Source of the DNA: Erigeron canadensis
Lineage: Eukaryota; Streptophyta; Magnoliopsida; Asterales; Asteraceae
Assembly: GCF_010389155.1 (NCBI RefSeq)
Contig: NC_057761.1
Location: 7,318,501-7,382,500, forward strand
Direction of reading: 5' to 3'
Length of the DNA: 64,000 nt
The notes below the pieces were generated by a model. The model was not told where the DNA came from, did not search any database, and saw only the letters and a list, made by a program, of their open reading frames with translations. This document shows, in pieces, positions 1-12,935 of this stretch; positions within the stretch are counted from its first letter, which is position 1; each line of letters begins with the position of its first letter. A program made the translations under genes and the position numbers.

Positions 1-205
1 AAAAGCCAACTTGATCATACAGTCCAAAATCAAAGTCAATGACCCTGAGAAATAGAACTCACCGCGAACCTTATATAGAGAATAAATATCATTACATACA
101 TCATCACAAATGCTTAGACACACACAGTAGCTTATTTAATCTTATTATACTTTTGAGTTCCAATGAATGTTTGTGATACCAAGTTACCAACAATATTAAA
201 CCTTG

Positions 206-2440
206 TTAGAAGAACTTCCTCCTGATTCGAGCAAGAATAACTATGATTTTAACCATTAGCCAAGCGTAAACATTGACTATTGTCTTAAAGTAAGCTACCC
301 TCCAAATCCTAACAAAGTACAAGCCACTAATAAGACCAATGAAACCGATAATGAAACCCGAGAGAATGCCACTATATAACACCACAAACCTTCTATACCA
401 TCTTTACCTCCATCATCACCAACATGAGTATACGGTAAATTGTTACAACCCCTCATAACCCTAATTTGTCGTTTCCTTCATAAATAGCAGGATCAAAAGT
501 TTGAAGTTGATTTCCAACCGGAAATGGGCCAGATAAATTGTTGAATGACAAATTCAAATAGATTAGAAAATTTAACAGGTTGTTGATTTCCAAATTCAAA
601 AGTTTGAAGTTGATTTCCAAACCTGTACGAATTCGACCAAACAGGTTGTTCATCGACAAATCTAAAGCTTCCATTAACTTTAGATTTCCAATGGTTGACG
701 GATTTTGTCCACTTAACAAGTTTCTTGAAAGATTCAAATTCTTCAATGCTGCAAGGTTCATCAAACCATCGAAATCTCTCCAATGATCGATGTTATTGTT
801 TGAGAGGTCTAAGGATATAAGAAATCCGATTGTGTTAGTGTATTTCAACGGAAGACCCTTTATGTGAGTCAAAATATATTCGTCATAGTACAAGTCTTTT
901 CACTTTATGTAAGCAACAAAATACTCTTCATAGTATTGAGTGTCATAATCACTTAGGTTAAAAATACTACTCTTGATAATACCGGTAAAGTTTCAAAACT
1001 AATGAGGGATTGTTCCATGTATGTTATTGTTTGCCAAGTTTAAGTATTGAAGAGTATTGATTTGACAAAGTTGTTGTGGAATTTTACCTGTGAACTTATT
1101 TGATTGGAGATTCAAGATTTTAAGACTTGATAGCTTAATTCCGATCCAAGAAGGGATACCACTTGTTAACAAATTGTGCCCTAAATCCATGGTGACCAAT
1201 CTTGTCAAGTTCTGTAAAGATGATGGGAGAATACCCTCAAGTTTGTTGTTGTGGAAGTGGAAGGACTTAAGATCTGATAAAGAACCCAATGAATTGCGAA
1301 CATCACCTATTATAGAGTTATCTGAAAGATCAATCACTAGCAAATTATTCAATCTACCTAAACACACGGGAAGAATTCCAAAAGAGTTATTATGAGATTA
1401 ATCCAGAAACTCGACACAAGCACCTTGCATAAGTTTGTCGATATTCTTCCCGTGAAACGATTTCTAGATAAATTAATAACTTTGAGTTGTGGATTGGTGG
1501 TTCCTATCAATTTGAGGAACATTTCCATATGTTTGGCAAAAGTAGCTATAACCGGTAGTTGTAGCTTTTAGTTCGAGCTGTAAGCTGTAACTTTTAGTTA
1601 GAGCCGTAAGTTGTAGCTTTTATTTTCTAAAAATGTTTGGTATGATAGATGTAGCTGCAACTTCAAGAGATATTTGTGTAGTTTTAAAGATTAAAAGTTC
1701 ATTCGAAAAGCTAAAGCTCCTAAAAAGCTCTCGAAAAACTTGCGCCAAACATGTTGTCTAAGAGATCAAACGCCTCTACATTTGATGGTGATGTAAATGA
1801 TCCCTCAAATTTGAATACCTTTTCTGGAAACACTCTTTACCAACGTAGCCGTCAAATCTTGGCAGTTTTCCACTAATCTGGTTGAATGACAAATCCAAGA
1901 TAGAGATATGAGAGGAGATGTTATCAAACCATTCTGGCATAATATCTCTAATGCTCATTGGGATGAGTTTGAGGAAGTGAATTTCTGAAAGAACCCCAAC
2001 CAATAAATTATTATTGACAACTAGGGGCTTGAAAGTTGCCCGAGACTCATTGGGATGTTCCCAACCAAAGAATTATTAAATACAATCAGGGATCGAAGAT
2101 TTGAAAGCTCGCCAAGTTCAGTCGGAATGTTCCCACTCAAACAATTATTATAAAGATGAAGCACCTTTAGCCTTCTGAGTCGTGTTGTGGGTATGCTTCC
2201 ACTCAATAGATTGCTACAAAGATATATCTCTTCTAGCATCGAGAGTCGTCCAATACTTGCGGAAATGTTTGCACTCAACTGATTATCATAAAAACTTATC
2301 CTTTGAAGCATTGATAATTGTCCAATGCTTGCAGGTATGCCCCGTTCAACTGCCAACTATGAAAGTCAAGTTCCACAACATGACCGGTTCCCATGTCACA
2401 ACATTCTACTCGAGTCCATGTTAATGGACGATCCTCGCCC
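206..2440 (-). pseudogene. LRR receptor-like protein (RLP) pseudogene, interrupted by a MITE
   Basis: Broken gene for a leucine-rich-repeat receptor-like protein without kinase (the cell-surface immune/development receptor class that includes EIX and Cf receptors). Read on the minus strand, the order is right: an LRRNT-like end around 2430-2340 (C-C-D-M-G-T-G-H-V-V-E-L), then LRRs at 2356-2021, 2003-1776, 1367-999 and 893-453 with typical LxxLxLSxNxLSGxIP units, then the usual RLP end (GNQLQTFDPAIYEGN at about 530-460), and finally a membrane helix and a basic cytoplasmic tail in the 3' part ending in TAA at 206-208 (R-I-R-R-K-F-F-stop). The pieces lie in different frames with stops between them, and a MITE sits at about 1529-1752. 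No signal peptide was found. Several frameshifts and stops make a functional product very unlikely. The RLP family call is firm; the exact subfamily is not. Confidence 0.85.
1529..1752. mobile_element. hAT-like MITE inside the RLP pseudogene
   Basis: A non-coding insert between two LRR fragments. Its ends are inverted (ATGTTTGGC... at the left, ...GCCAAACAT at the right), and the interior is rich in GTAGCTTTTAGTT-type subrepeats. The same family occurs at 35954-36260 in an HCF244 intron, with matching ends (GTATGTTTGGT / ACCAAACAT) and the same GTAGCTTTTAGTT motif. No clean target-site duplication could be read, so the outer limits may be off by some bases. Assignment to hAT rests only on the general style of the termini. 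Confidence 0.6.
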
Positions 2441-2644
2441 GTGAAGTGTTATGAACACAAGTAGTGATTCTTGCTCTTTTTGGTTACATACGAAATTTGA
2501 GGAAGTCGTGATCATGGTGGTGTTGTTGCACCATATCTTTGGAAGAGCAAGAATTATAATGTTAAATTGACAGGAAAAGTGGTTTTCATTTTGGAGTAAT
2601 TAAAATAGAGTAAGTTGCATAATATAATTCAGAAGCAGCGGAGT

Positions 2645-2728
2645 GTAATGCATATTTATAATATTATTAGTACTAATACTCGTACGGTAATGCATATTTA
2701 TAATATTATTAGTACTAATACTCGTACG
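2645..2728. repeat. perfect 42-bp tandem duplication
   Basis: Two identical head-to-tail 42-bp units (2645-2686 and 2687-2728), each starting GTAATGCATATTTATAAT and ending ACTCGTACG. There are exactly two copies with no sequence difference seen, so the duplication is recent. No gene lies nearby apart from the upstream edge of the RLP pseudogene. Confidence 0.9.
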
Positions 2729-3715
2729 ATGTATGATAGTTATATAGATTGTTTTATAAAGTAATTCGAAAATGCCTCATACTTAATTTGTAATTATGAA
2801 ACAAATTGTGGTTAAAGTAAACCGATGATCGAAGCTAAGTTATAATAAACAGTAAAAATAAATATAATATATGTTTAGTTAAAGTTTTGGATTTACCTTA
2901 AAATTTTAAAATCACATCAAAATCGGAAATTATAAGCATACAGAATGACGACATATAGCCTTGTGATTTCAGATTGTAAACTCAATTTTTTGAAGTCTTC
3001 ATGTTATTAACTTATTATAAGTAATATAAGTAAACATATTGATCTACCGGATTAGGTACCAAATAGTACATGGGATCAAGGGTTTTCCATCCAATTACTT
3101 TGTTAGGAGTGACTAAATTCTCAAAGGTGTTTGTTTCAGACCCTTCTGAGGTCATCATTGTTTCATTTTGATGTACCACGCGGTAGTCAATTACATCTCT
3201 TTGGCTGATCCAGCATGAAACACGATGAGTTCTGATTAAGTGTTTGGTGAGTTTGCTAATTAGGTCGAGCCTTCTGGTTGTTGTGTATGGAGAGTTTGAA
3301 TTATTGTGACAAGTAGATGTGGTATTTCAGCCGTCATATTCAAGTTAGATACCCACAAATATTGGTCGTCATGCGGCTCCATCATTGATAGCGCTCGTGA
3401 TTGCGTAATTGGAGGTGTACGCGAGGCATGTTTTCCATTGTCGTAAACAGGCAGAGCTATAATATTTTGTTGTTAGTGGTAATGTAGGTTTCGTTTTGGT
3501 GGTTTTGTTTAGTATTGGGCTGCTTAGGTCATGTGTTAGGGGTAGTATTACTTGTCATTTGGGAGGAGGATTGTGTTTAGAAAAGAAGTGCTTCAATTTT
3601 CATGGATCAATATATAAAGAGATAATTTAAACATTTAACTAATACTACAACTTGTTCCAAACAAAGAAGCTAACACCCAAGTAGTTTTATTAGATGAGAC
3701 ACTCATTTATAACCC
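2729..3715. other. intergenic, no gene seen
   Basis: AT-rich spacer between the RLP pseudogene and the 3' end of GPAT9. It should include the GPAT9 3' UTR and polyadenylation region just below 3716. No ORF with recognisable domains and no clear transposon ends were found. A phrase near 3058-3085 (accaaatagtacatgggatc) is similar to part of the SINE-like copy near 9690, so a degraded copy of that repeat may be present. Confidence 0.5.
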
Positions 3716-6700
3716 CTACTTGTCCTCCAACCGACGCAACACCCACTCTGCAAAGCTTTGCTGCCTGCAACATTCAAATGCGAAGTATCTTAATATACTC
3801 TAATTTAAGGCCGTTAGTCTTAAAAAACAAGCAAACAATGAGTGTCATGTCTTCTACTAAAATTGACTAATAAACCAAAATGGAAAATTTTGAAGTCAGG
3901 GGCGCTATATATGGGAAGTTTGATGGAACGCCTCATGAAAATCTGAATTTTGGCAACAGTACAAGAGCTTTTTGACAACTGAAAAGGTATATTACAACAT
4001 TAAAACCATCCCCATTCCCCAATAATGAAAATTAATAAAATATAATAAAGATGGAAATATATGAGCACGATTAGTAATTCAACTTACTTGCGCTCCCTAT
4101 GTTTTGGGCTTGGGCGAGCATATTTCAAGTATCCGTCCCATGGAACCATTTTAATACCTGCACGAACTGAGATGATGTCCCTCACCCTGCAAAGTGCAAT
4201 AAAGAAATGCCAATTTAGACAACTTAAATGTTAGTGGCATTTATAGAATCAAGTCTAATTGAAGCCATGCCTTTCGGCAAATTCAATAGGTGTTTCTCCT
4301 GGCTTCATATTTTGGGGTTCCAGGTACCAAACATCACACACCACAGCCCATGATGTCATCAACTGTAGTAAATGTGTTGTGAAAGATTGTCTGCAAAATA
4401 CAAGCCATTGGCAAAGAAAAGTTAACTATAAACAAACATTCAACACAAGACTTTAGTTGGTTGTTGAAAAGCACGGATTATTTTAAACCCATTTGCTTAA
4501 AACAAATCTTTATTGCTACCATTCCCCTAACTAAGCCCTTAAAGCAAACACACCTTTACATATATGAAATTAGGATAACGATTCTCACTTTTTGCTATTC
4601 CAAAACGCATCAACAAAGATTTTGTTGTACTTAATTGCAATTGGGCAAACAGTGGATCCAAGTTCAAATGCACCCTGAAATATATATGTATATAACTATA
4701 TAAGAGTACACAAAAAATTATAATGTCCATTTCCTTGATATGATTCCTCATTAACTTTACATAATTGTAATTTCGATATTTGACGGATATCTAAACATTT
4801 GTTAAACTATGTGCCTCTTAAAAAATAATTTGTACCTTCTTGAACATAACAGTATACTGATTATTTACACAAGTTCCTTCAGGAAATATAAGAAGAGGGT
4901 TGTTTTCGGCACCCTCAACGTGTTCCCTTAACCTGAAAATTGCAAGCCAGTGTTACCACATCTTTTAAAGTTGATAATAAAACAAAAGATATAAACATAT
5001 TTGCATCATAATACTGTACATACTTTCTTGTTACAACCTCACGATCTTTTGCTTCCGACCGATTGAACCATATACACCCCACACTGTCCAAGATAGTGCT
5101 TTGTATAAGTCCTACACATAAAGAATCATTAGTCACAGTTTCTTTATTGCTTGCTTTCTTTCTTTTAGTTGAAACTTTAGACAAAAATATTAGAAATTTC
5201 CACTATAAATCCATCAGTTCTAACTATCCAGGAGTCCATAATTCCCATTGTGCTAACCATCTCACAATGCCCCTCATCACAATCATAGGTCAAACAGAAG
5301 ACCCATTATACAATTACTCAATTGAAGTGTTGACCCATTATACATAGTAAAATAGAAAGAAAGGTGAAGACATACCAACCCATCCTGGATGTTTTTGCAT
5401 GATCACGGCAAATGCCGTCATTTGCTCTAAAATGATGAAATCGATCATGGACGTATGATTGGCCACAAATACCTATTCAATAACCAGACATTCAAAAGTA
5501 TGAAAATGGATCAGAGACAGCTAGCTATACCCATTACCCAGCTTAAAAATATATACCTGCTTGGGCCTTGCGCATGGCCTAGGGCCATGGTATTTGACAA
5601 CTCCGGTCCATGATGCGACAAAGAAGCTACAAAGTAACTCCACTAGACCTCTCTGGAAAGAAATAATTAAAATGAGACACTGGCGAGAATGTCAGAAATA
5701 TTTAATTTTTAACTAGGTTATTTCAGGCATGTACTATAGACAGAAGATCAATTGACTGCTTAAACCACACTACTTGGGTATTTTCTGCAAACAAAAAGGG
5801 CCAAGTGTTTCTCATATACATTTCCACAATTTCACCAGAATTACTCATCTGTGAAAAGTCTGATATTCTGTTTTATTTGCATTTTTGCAAGAGCAGTGGC
5901 TAGTTGTAACAAGTATGTACCAAAAAGTCGATCACTCAATATTGTTCTAGTCTCTAAATGATTGTAATGCCACCTGTAAAATCTGTATAAGTTTAACTTC
6001 AGATTAAATCACATTCCAAAGCACGGTTATATAAAAGTTTTGGATACTTTCGTGTTTCTGTTTTTGCAAATCAGTGAATCATGTAGCAACCACAGACTAA
6101 TTAGTGAAAGTCATTTCCTCATCTGAACAAAGAATAAGCATCTCTTGTAAAGATTACTTCACATAGATTTAAAACACCTAAAGAACATTTATACCTCTAA
6201 CTTTTTCCTCAGCTTATCATTCCCTTTTAATAGCACATGAACCGGGATGTAACATGAAAGAAATATTATCCAACCTAATGTCAGAATCAACACCCTGCAA
6301 AACAAACAAGAGCATATTGGCCACTGAGACTCGATGCATATCTTACCATAATTTCAGACATATAAAAGAGCATTAATAAACAGCAGAGTAGAAATATCCG
6401 ACTATCATATTACCATAACATTTTGGATCTAGAATGTATGCGAAACATTCAAATCTCTGAAATTTACATTCAAAGAAAGCAACTGACCTTCGACAACAGA
6501 CCAAATAAATAAGCAAAGGGATAGCCTCAAGTTAGGTATGTAGAACACTGACACGGTTTGTGTTGGGTATTACTATCTATGTATATTTTTCTTCATAGCG
6601 TTCATATTTAGGGCGATGACAATGGAGCTCTCACTTTTTTTCTCACCCTCACTTCCAACCAATCTGATATCCCTTATGCCACCTTAGCTTCCTCTCACTC

Positions 6701-8523
6701 ACCCCTCATTCGACTATTTTGTTGGCATCCCATCTCTCACTCACCCCTCACACCCCATTATACCTCATATATAAAAACCACACAAATAATTATAAGACAA
6801 GAAAAGGACACTCCAAACGGTCAATTTCGTACTTCCCCTCACCTTCCCCTCCGCGTGAAAGTTTCTCTCACTTTGCTCCCCTCACTCCTCCCCTCACCGT
6901 CGGCGACTCGGCGGCGGCGTTCCCGCGCAGTGAAGGGAATCTCCCACTCTCGTTCCATTCACTGCCAATGACTTACACATATATGAATTGCAGAAATCTT
7001 GCTGGTTTCTTTCTGATGATTGCATGTGATAGACACACATATTGGATAAAGGACTAAAAGAAAGAATAAACAACTTTATGCAGACTGGCATTCAAACACG
7101 CACAATTATCAATAAATAGACTATAGCATTTCAAAATTTATATTATAATAACAGAAGATAAAGTAATAATACTTCATTATAAAATGAATATATCAATATA
7201 TAGTATAGCATGCGGTTGTAATCCTTGATGATATTCTGCTTGTTGAAAAAGTTTTATAATAAAATTGAACAGGTAGGCTAATGTGGCTGTCCCTTATGAT
7301 GACTTAAATTATGCAAATATGCATAAAGGGCAATCCGGTAGATCATTCAGGCATCAACTTCTTAGCACCTTCATTCCAATTTAAGTGATATGAAAATAAG
7401 AGATATACCAACCTTACAGGAAAAAGAATTCCATATCTAACTACGACTCCCAAACACCACAGCGGGAACAAATATATATTCCAGTTCCAAGGTTCTGGAG
7501 GATTTGACTTAAAACATCGTGTGAAGGAGTCCTGTTCATGCACAAAGTGGTTATAGTGAAGGACCTTTTGCAATTCAAAGTAATATGAGTGAAATATCTT
7601 CGATGAGATTGATTAATAATAGTACGCAACAATAAGGTGATAACATAACATGATAAATCATTATTGTATCACTATTACTTCCAGTATCACATGGATTTCA
7701 CAGAAATTGAACGAACGGATGTATTATCGTAAGTGTACAAAATGAATAGACAATATGTTTTGTAATAAAAAGGAGCAAATAGGTAACTCCATCTATGTAT
7801 CTTACCAAAAAATACATGTATACTCCTATCTTAAAGAATCCAATTTTTGGCTACATAAAATAAATAGAGCCTGTGACTGAGAATTAAACACCTAAAACTC
7901 TCTTTAATAACGAATTTGTATACCATAATTAATCCTACCGGAATCTAAGAGTGATAGCTAATGAGAAATTAGAAAATTTGGACTACAATCCTGTTGCAAA
8001 TATGTTGCAATTTTTGTCGTGCAGAGACAAACAGAAACTTTTGCATTTTCCTCCACCAGACGAGAGTAACTAATATGCCATGTCTCCAAATCGATATTCT
8101 TGGATTTCTTGCATATTTGTGGAGATTCATATCCACTAAATGTGACGCAAGTTGTCATAAATTAACCAACAATTGCAAGTATACAGTCAGGTTTATGAAA
8201 AACATGGAAATAATATAAGTCCCCCAGAAGTCAATGTGTAGAAATGTAAATAAAAAAACTTACATCGACAATGGCACCACCTGCTTCTGTCAGGGTGGGT
8301 GAAATGTCCAGTAAATCGCGCCTAAACAAAGAAATCATTAAGTCATTCATCAGTTCATTCAAATAATGCATTCTGCAAAATTGCAGGAACACACAAAGAG
8401 GAGAAATTAATATTACAATCGAAGCTTGCCGAGAGGTTCTTGAATGGAATCGGGATGAAGGTAATCTTCAATGTTGGGTCGATCTAGGTCTAGTTCCAAG
8501 TTCGATGATTTTAGCTTGCTCAT
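3716..8523 (-). CDS. GPAT9: glycerol-3-phosphate acyltransferase 9 (ER)
   Basis: Adds an acyl chain from acyl-CoA to sn-1 of glycerol-3-phosphate at the ER, giving lysophosphatidate for membrane lipid and triacylglycerol synthesis. Twelve coding exons (genomic coordinates): 8417-8523, 8264-8321, 7413-7531, 6195-6294, 5557-5652, 5376-5472, 5024-5111, 4836-4932, 4589-4674, 4271-4390, 4088-4186, 3716-3764. They total 1116 nt and 371 aa with phase kept at every junction; the Arabidopsis protein is about 376 aa. The protein starts MSKLKSSNLELDLDRPNIED, has two membrane helices around residues 75-118, the acyltransferase HX4D motif (NHTSMID, H166-D171), GCIWFNR (204-210), FPEGT (238-242) and VPWDGYLKY near the end. 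Nine introns in the order checked use GT-AG; the intron after exon 10 has a GC donor. No key residue is missing. The identification is strong because colinearity with AtGPAT9 runs over the full length. Confidence 0.96.
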
Positions 8524-8978
8524 CTTCCAACTACTTTTAACAGATTTAAGAAAGACTTGTTACAATACCATATGGTCACACCTGCAAATTTGTAAATCCT
8601 AAGAATGTCAAATTTTTTAAAAGTACTTGCAAAACTTACATGATACGTGGAGAGCGGAAGAAACTACGTTGAAATCTCAACAGTTATATTTCTCTAACTT
8701 ATGAGAACTTTCTTGCAATCATTTATAATGCTACAACAATGAAACAGTTGGCTTTATAAGGTAAAAATATTCATATAGGTTGGAAATCACCAAGTCTGAA
8801 ATTCAAAAGTCAAATCCGAAAAAACCAGCTTAGCCTACTTAAATAGAGGTAGTCAAAGTCCACCAGATATAAAAAAATACAAGATAAAAAATAATCCCAC
8901 CTATGTTGCTCCAACAATTAGATATCAAGGTAAATTATAATACACTCCAGAACCACTTCTTAACGATTCAAACAAGAA

Positions 8979-8984
<6 letters not shown>

Positions 8985-9010
<26 letters not shown>

Positions 9011-9125
9011 AAACAGCCTTACAAAAGGTTCAAACTAGAACCTTTTGAAGTAATATACATATGTTAATTCACTTTTGAAGTAATATACATACATACATAT
9101 GTATATATATATATATACACACACA
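8985..9125. repeat. poly-A run and TA/CA microsatellite
   Basis: A CA stretch followed by about 25 A residues, then alternating ATAC/TATA and CACA repeats near 9085-9127, inside the predicted GPAT9 leader intron. The A run could be the tail of an old retroelement copy. Confidence 0.8.
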
Positions 9126-9479
9126 CAATTATACATATATCTCTATTCGAAAATGAGAACAAAGAAAGCGTTGAAGAAAACATAATTACATTTTAATATT
9201 AATTGACAAACAAATGGATTGACTGTGAATAGTATGGACTATATTTAAATGTTAACATATCAAATAACTTGTGTTTTCAGCCAATTGTTATCAGGTCTCA
9301 TTTGAACTGCCATTACTTTTCTCATGTAAATAAACACCAAAGTTCTTAATGTTTTCGTTGTTGTCCAAACCAACCAACAGTTAGTAGATCACGCAACACT
9401 ATGACAGTTAAAGGAAGAATGAAAACTTTGTACATTTTGATTAAGGTTTTTTATTCACACAATAATGGAATCATTCGTG

Positions 9480-9740
9480 TGTGTTCTCTTATAAACTACC
9501 AATGGGGTGAAACCCTAGTGGTACCACCATCATGTGACCACATGGGACCACAGATGAAGGCTAGAGGTCACAGGTTCAAAACTTGCCAAAGGCAAGTGGA
9601 GAAAGTATATATTGTGATCCCAAGTGTGAGGATGGTGACTTACCAGACATGAATTCTATGCGGTGTGCACTCTGGTCTCTGGGTACCAAAACGGTACATG
9701 GGGCCAGAGGGATCCCACCCATTTAACTTTTTTTTTTTTC
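9480..9740 (+). mobile_element. SINE-like retroelement copy with T-rich tail
   Basis: A GC-richer island in an AT-rich intron. It contains a Pol III B-box-like motif (AGGTTCAAAAC at 9572-9582), a following segment with ACCAGACATGAATTC and GGGTACCAAAACGGTACATGGGG, and ends in a run of twelve or so T (about 9728-9740). The layout (internal promoter, homopolymer end) fits a tRNA-derived SINE. The A box is poor and no TSD was read. Confidence 0.4.
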
Positions 9741-9894
9741 TCTTATAGACTAACACAAATTCCCCCAAAAAATAATACACAAACCTAAGTGTCAGTTATC
9801 AAAAACTCTAAAGTAGAAGCTACAATTTTCAAGTTTGAAGTGAAATTATGTAATCAGTATGTAAGATCAAATTAAAGGAGTTCAACTATAAATA

Positions 9895-10145
9895 AAAACA
9901 AGTAGCGTTTGATCAAGTGGAAAACCTACGCTTTTGCAGATAGAGGTCAAGGGTTCAATTCTCACTAGCTACAAAATGGTCGGAGGGCAAACAGAGGTCA
10001 AGGGTTCGATCCTCACTATTTATAAAATGGCCGGAAGAGCTTCTAGAAGCATCCTCTCAACATTAGGATACGAGTAAGGCTGTCCACGTCTCACCTCCCC
10101 AAACCTCGTGCAAGACGGGATTAGGTTCGGTGTTAAAAGAACTTG
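9895..10145 (+). mobile_element. SINE-like retroelement copy, tRNA-derived head
   Basis: Head with an A-box-like GATCAAGTGG and a B-box-like GGGTTCAATTC (about 9910-9962), partly repeated downstream (GAGGTCAAGGGTTCGATCC at about 9992-10011). The body continues through a GGCTGTCCACGTCTCACC segment and ends GATTAGGTTCGGTGTTAAAAG. Such a head-body arrangement is typical of plant SINEs. It lies in the predicted GPAT9 leader intron. Limits are approximate. Confidence 0.45.
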
Positions 10146-10400
10146 TGAAAAACTGAAAACCACTGAAATCGATCATATGGCCAAATAAAAAACAGTAAAT
10201 CGACAAGGGAGACAAGCAAAATAACTGCAGTAAATTTGAATTGGTGATGCTGTAATATAACTGAATTTAAAGAACAAGAAATTACATTACATTACCTTTT
10301 GGGCGGGCGGAGTATACTGAAGTGAAGTGTAGAAAGAGGGGGATTCTTAAAGTTTACTCCGTAATATATATACGAGAATATAATAATATAATTTTTTGTT

Positions 10401-12926
10401 GGAAGGTTGTTGGGATTAGTCAAGAAACCAGGGCGGGTAGATATGCAACCCAATGCCCATGTTAACCGTTTGAATAGGGTTAGAAGCGGCATTATGTAAC
10501 TCGTCCCCATTCATTTTTGGCGTTTTCGTCATTCAAAGACAAGATAACACCAGTGAGTTCGACTTGTTTTTGGACTCTTACGTCACTCGTTCCCATAGAG
10601 ACGAGTTGTTTATGTGCTTTTCTTTTTTCTTTTTCTTTTTTTCTATATTATGAGTGTAAAATTAAATAAAATATGGGATTAAGATTAATACTGAGTATTG
10701 GATTGGTTTAGGGACATTAGTCCTTGAATAGTGTTTTGCTAATGACTAGGATTTAGTCGTCCTGAGGACTAATCCTTAGTATAAGGTTGCCCCTAAGGAG
10801 CCATGTCAAGAGATGTATATCATAGTCTCGATCCTTGTGATGTAGCTTGTTATTAAGACAGGTTACGAAGCACGAATTAAAGCCTACACAAAGACCAATA
10901 TGATGTTGTTTTGCTAGTAGTCTTCTCACTGTAAGATCATCTTGAAATGAGATAAAGCATCTTACTTAATTCAATCATTTGTGTAACATCAATGCATCCG
11001 TATAGAGATGGACTATATTGAAGGTAGAAAAAGCTTAGTTTATACTTTAGAATAGGCTTTTCCAACCCATGTAATTGTAATTCATTTAAAAATGTAAAGT
11101 TTTTATTAGCGATCAGAACAAAATAATATGAAATATAGTTATATAGACCAATGTAAGTAATGATAAAATTTTGAAACATTTTCCTAATAGAGAAATTTAT
11201 ATACTATCGTATTTGTTTAATGCTTTCAAAAAGAGCTAAAAAATTTTAAACCATGTAACAATTGTAAGGATCTCATCATTATTGTTACTTTTTGCGCTGA
11301 TACAAGATTATTGTTACGAAAATTTGTGTTATGGGTCATCTTTTAATTGAAATTCCGTCAATGACCAACATAACTTATTGCAAATAGGTTAAGGACCATT
11401 GTGATTTTTCATAGATTAGCCACTAATTACATTGGGTGGCTACAACGGGGGATGAAAGAAAGGAGTAGAACGCTAGAAATGGAAGTTGGCTGGAGTGAGG
11501 CAGATAAAAGAAAGTGTTGCAATACCAATAGTGATAGAAATTGGGTACTGTTGGAGCACCCCCTTCATCAAATAATACATAGGTGTTGAACCACTTAAAA
11601 AAAAAAACAATTGGGAATTGGGTAACTAGTACTTGTTTGGGCAAAAACAGGGACCACAAATATGAAAACCAGACCATTCTAATTTACCATCCTGTGTTTT
11701 TAATGTAGATAAATTAAATATCTTAAAAAATTTATTTTTGTAGAATTTAATCTCTCCAATTTAATTCTAAAACCCATTAAAAATCAAAACCATCATCAAC
11801 TTTATGCAAATCTCAAACCTAATCACTGCCTCATATAAAGAGTTCAAATCTCATATATTTTGCCCATTTAATAAATAGATAAAGGCACATCCAACAACTT
11901 CTTTTTTAGATTTCAATTTTCTACATTCTCAAATCTCATATACTAATCCAGTATGTCAATTAAATTAAAAAAAAAAAAGACAAATCCGACATACTTCTTT
12001 TCTAAATCGGTTAATATACAACCATCTACAACAATAGAGTTAAACTTATATAAAATTCAACAACAAGGGTTCCTTCGATCCATGGATGGGTCTAAATATA
12101 GGTTTCTTTTGTTTGGTTTTATATGTTTGTGGTTACGTCTATCTCATGAAGAATATTATAGTTGTTGCCGGAATTACAAGGGGAGTAAGTATGTATTTTA
12201 TCTTTTGATGGTGGGCAACAGACTTGTTGCCGGAACTAAATTATTATAGATGTGTGTTTTACCTTTTCTATGATATTTTTTTGACATCTATAAGAGATTT
12301 GGGTTTTTATGAAAGGATAGATACGAGTATTTGTAAAATAGCAGTATAATAAAAACAAATATATCAGAAGCACTAATTACAGCTGATGTCCAACAAAAAT
12401 AAATAACAGTGTGTATAACAAAAAGAAATTGGACCACCCTAGTTTTAAACAAAGGGGGTGTCTATAAAGCATGAGCCTAGAAACTTGTTCGTTGAAGTTG
12501 TTGTGGTGGTCGTATTGGCAAAGAGAGGTTGTTGAATGACAGGATATATATCGATTTCGATTGAAAGCATGGAAGGTAGAAATTGTCTTTGTCTGAGATA
12601 TAATTGTTCACTATTATACTGACACAACTTTAAGAAAATCACTATTAATTAATAAAATAGTTTCATTGATCTAATTTTGAAATGAACATATATTTTAAGG
12701 ATAACAATAATACATGCATACTTCTTATTTGTCATAAATCTTTTATAAAAATTACTTATTTGTCATTGTCGCCTTTTTTTTTAAAGCATACTTCTTTTTT
12801 GTTTAACTTGCTTATAATATCATAAATATTTTCCTTTTTAACGTAACTTTTTTTTTAAATTTCTATGATGTTAGATGTTTTCTGTTTTGAAAACTTTAAT
12901 AATTTTTACATTTCTGTTAAATATCA
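10401..12926. other. intergenic, no gene seen
   Basis: Upstream of the GPAT9 promoter. Very AT-rich; open frames here are short, lack domains and have no splice partners that I could recognise. Short telltale repeat phrases occur, but no TIR, LTR end or TSD could be read. Nothing further can be supported. Confidence 0.5.
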
Positions 12927-12935
12927 ATTATTTAA

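Larger units (their letters stand above)
8524..10400 (-). promoter_or_regulatory. GPAT9 5' leader with probable long 5'-UTR intron and core promoter
   Basis: Reading on the minus strand, the ATG exon is preceded by an acceptor (TTTGCAG at 8588-8582), so the leader exon would be 8524-8581. A good donor (AAAAG/GTAATG) sits at 10296/10295 after a CT- and GC-richer stretch (10297-10340), and a TATATATA run lies at about 10365-10372. This predicts a first non-coding exon near 10296-10340 and a 1.7-kb leader intron (8582-10295) that now hosts two SINE-like copies and an A-rich microsatellite. This is inference from splice-site motifs only; cDNA would settle it. Confidence 0.5.

Noticed and set aside
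4915..5184. Separate 89-codon protein on the minus strand
   Set aside because: It is GPAT9 exon 7 read through its flanking introns.
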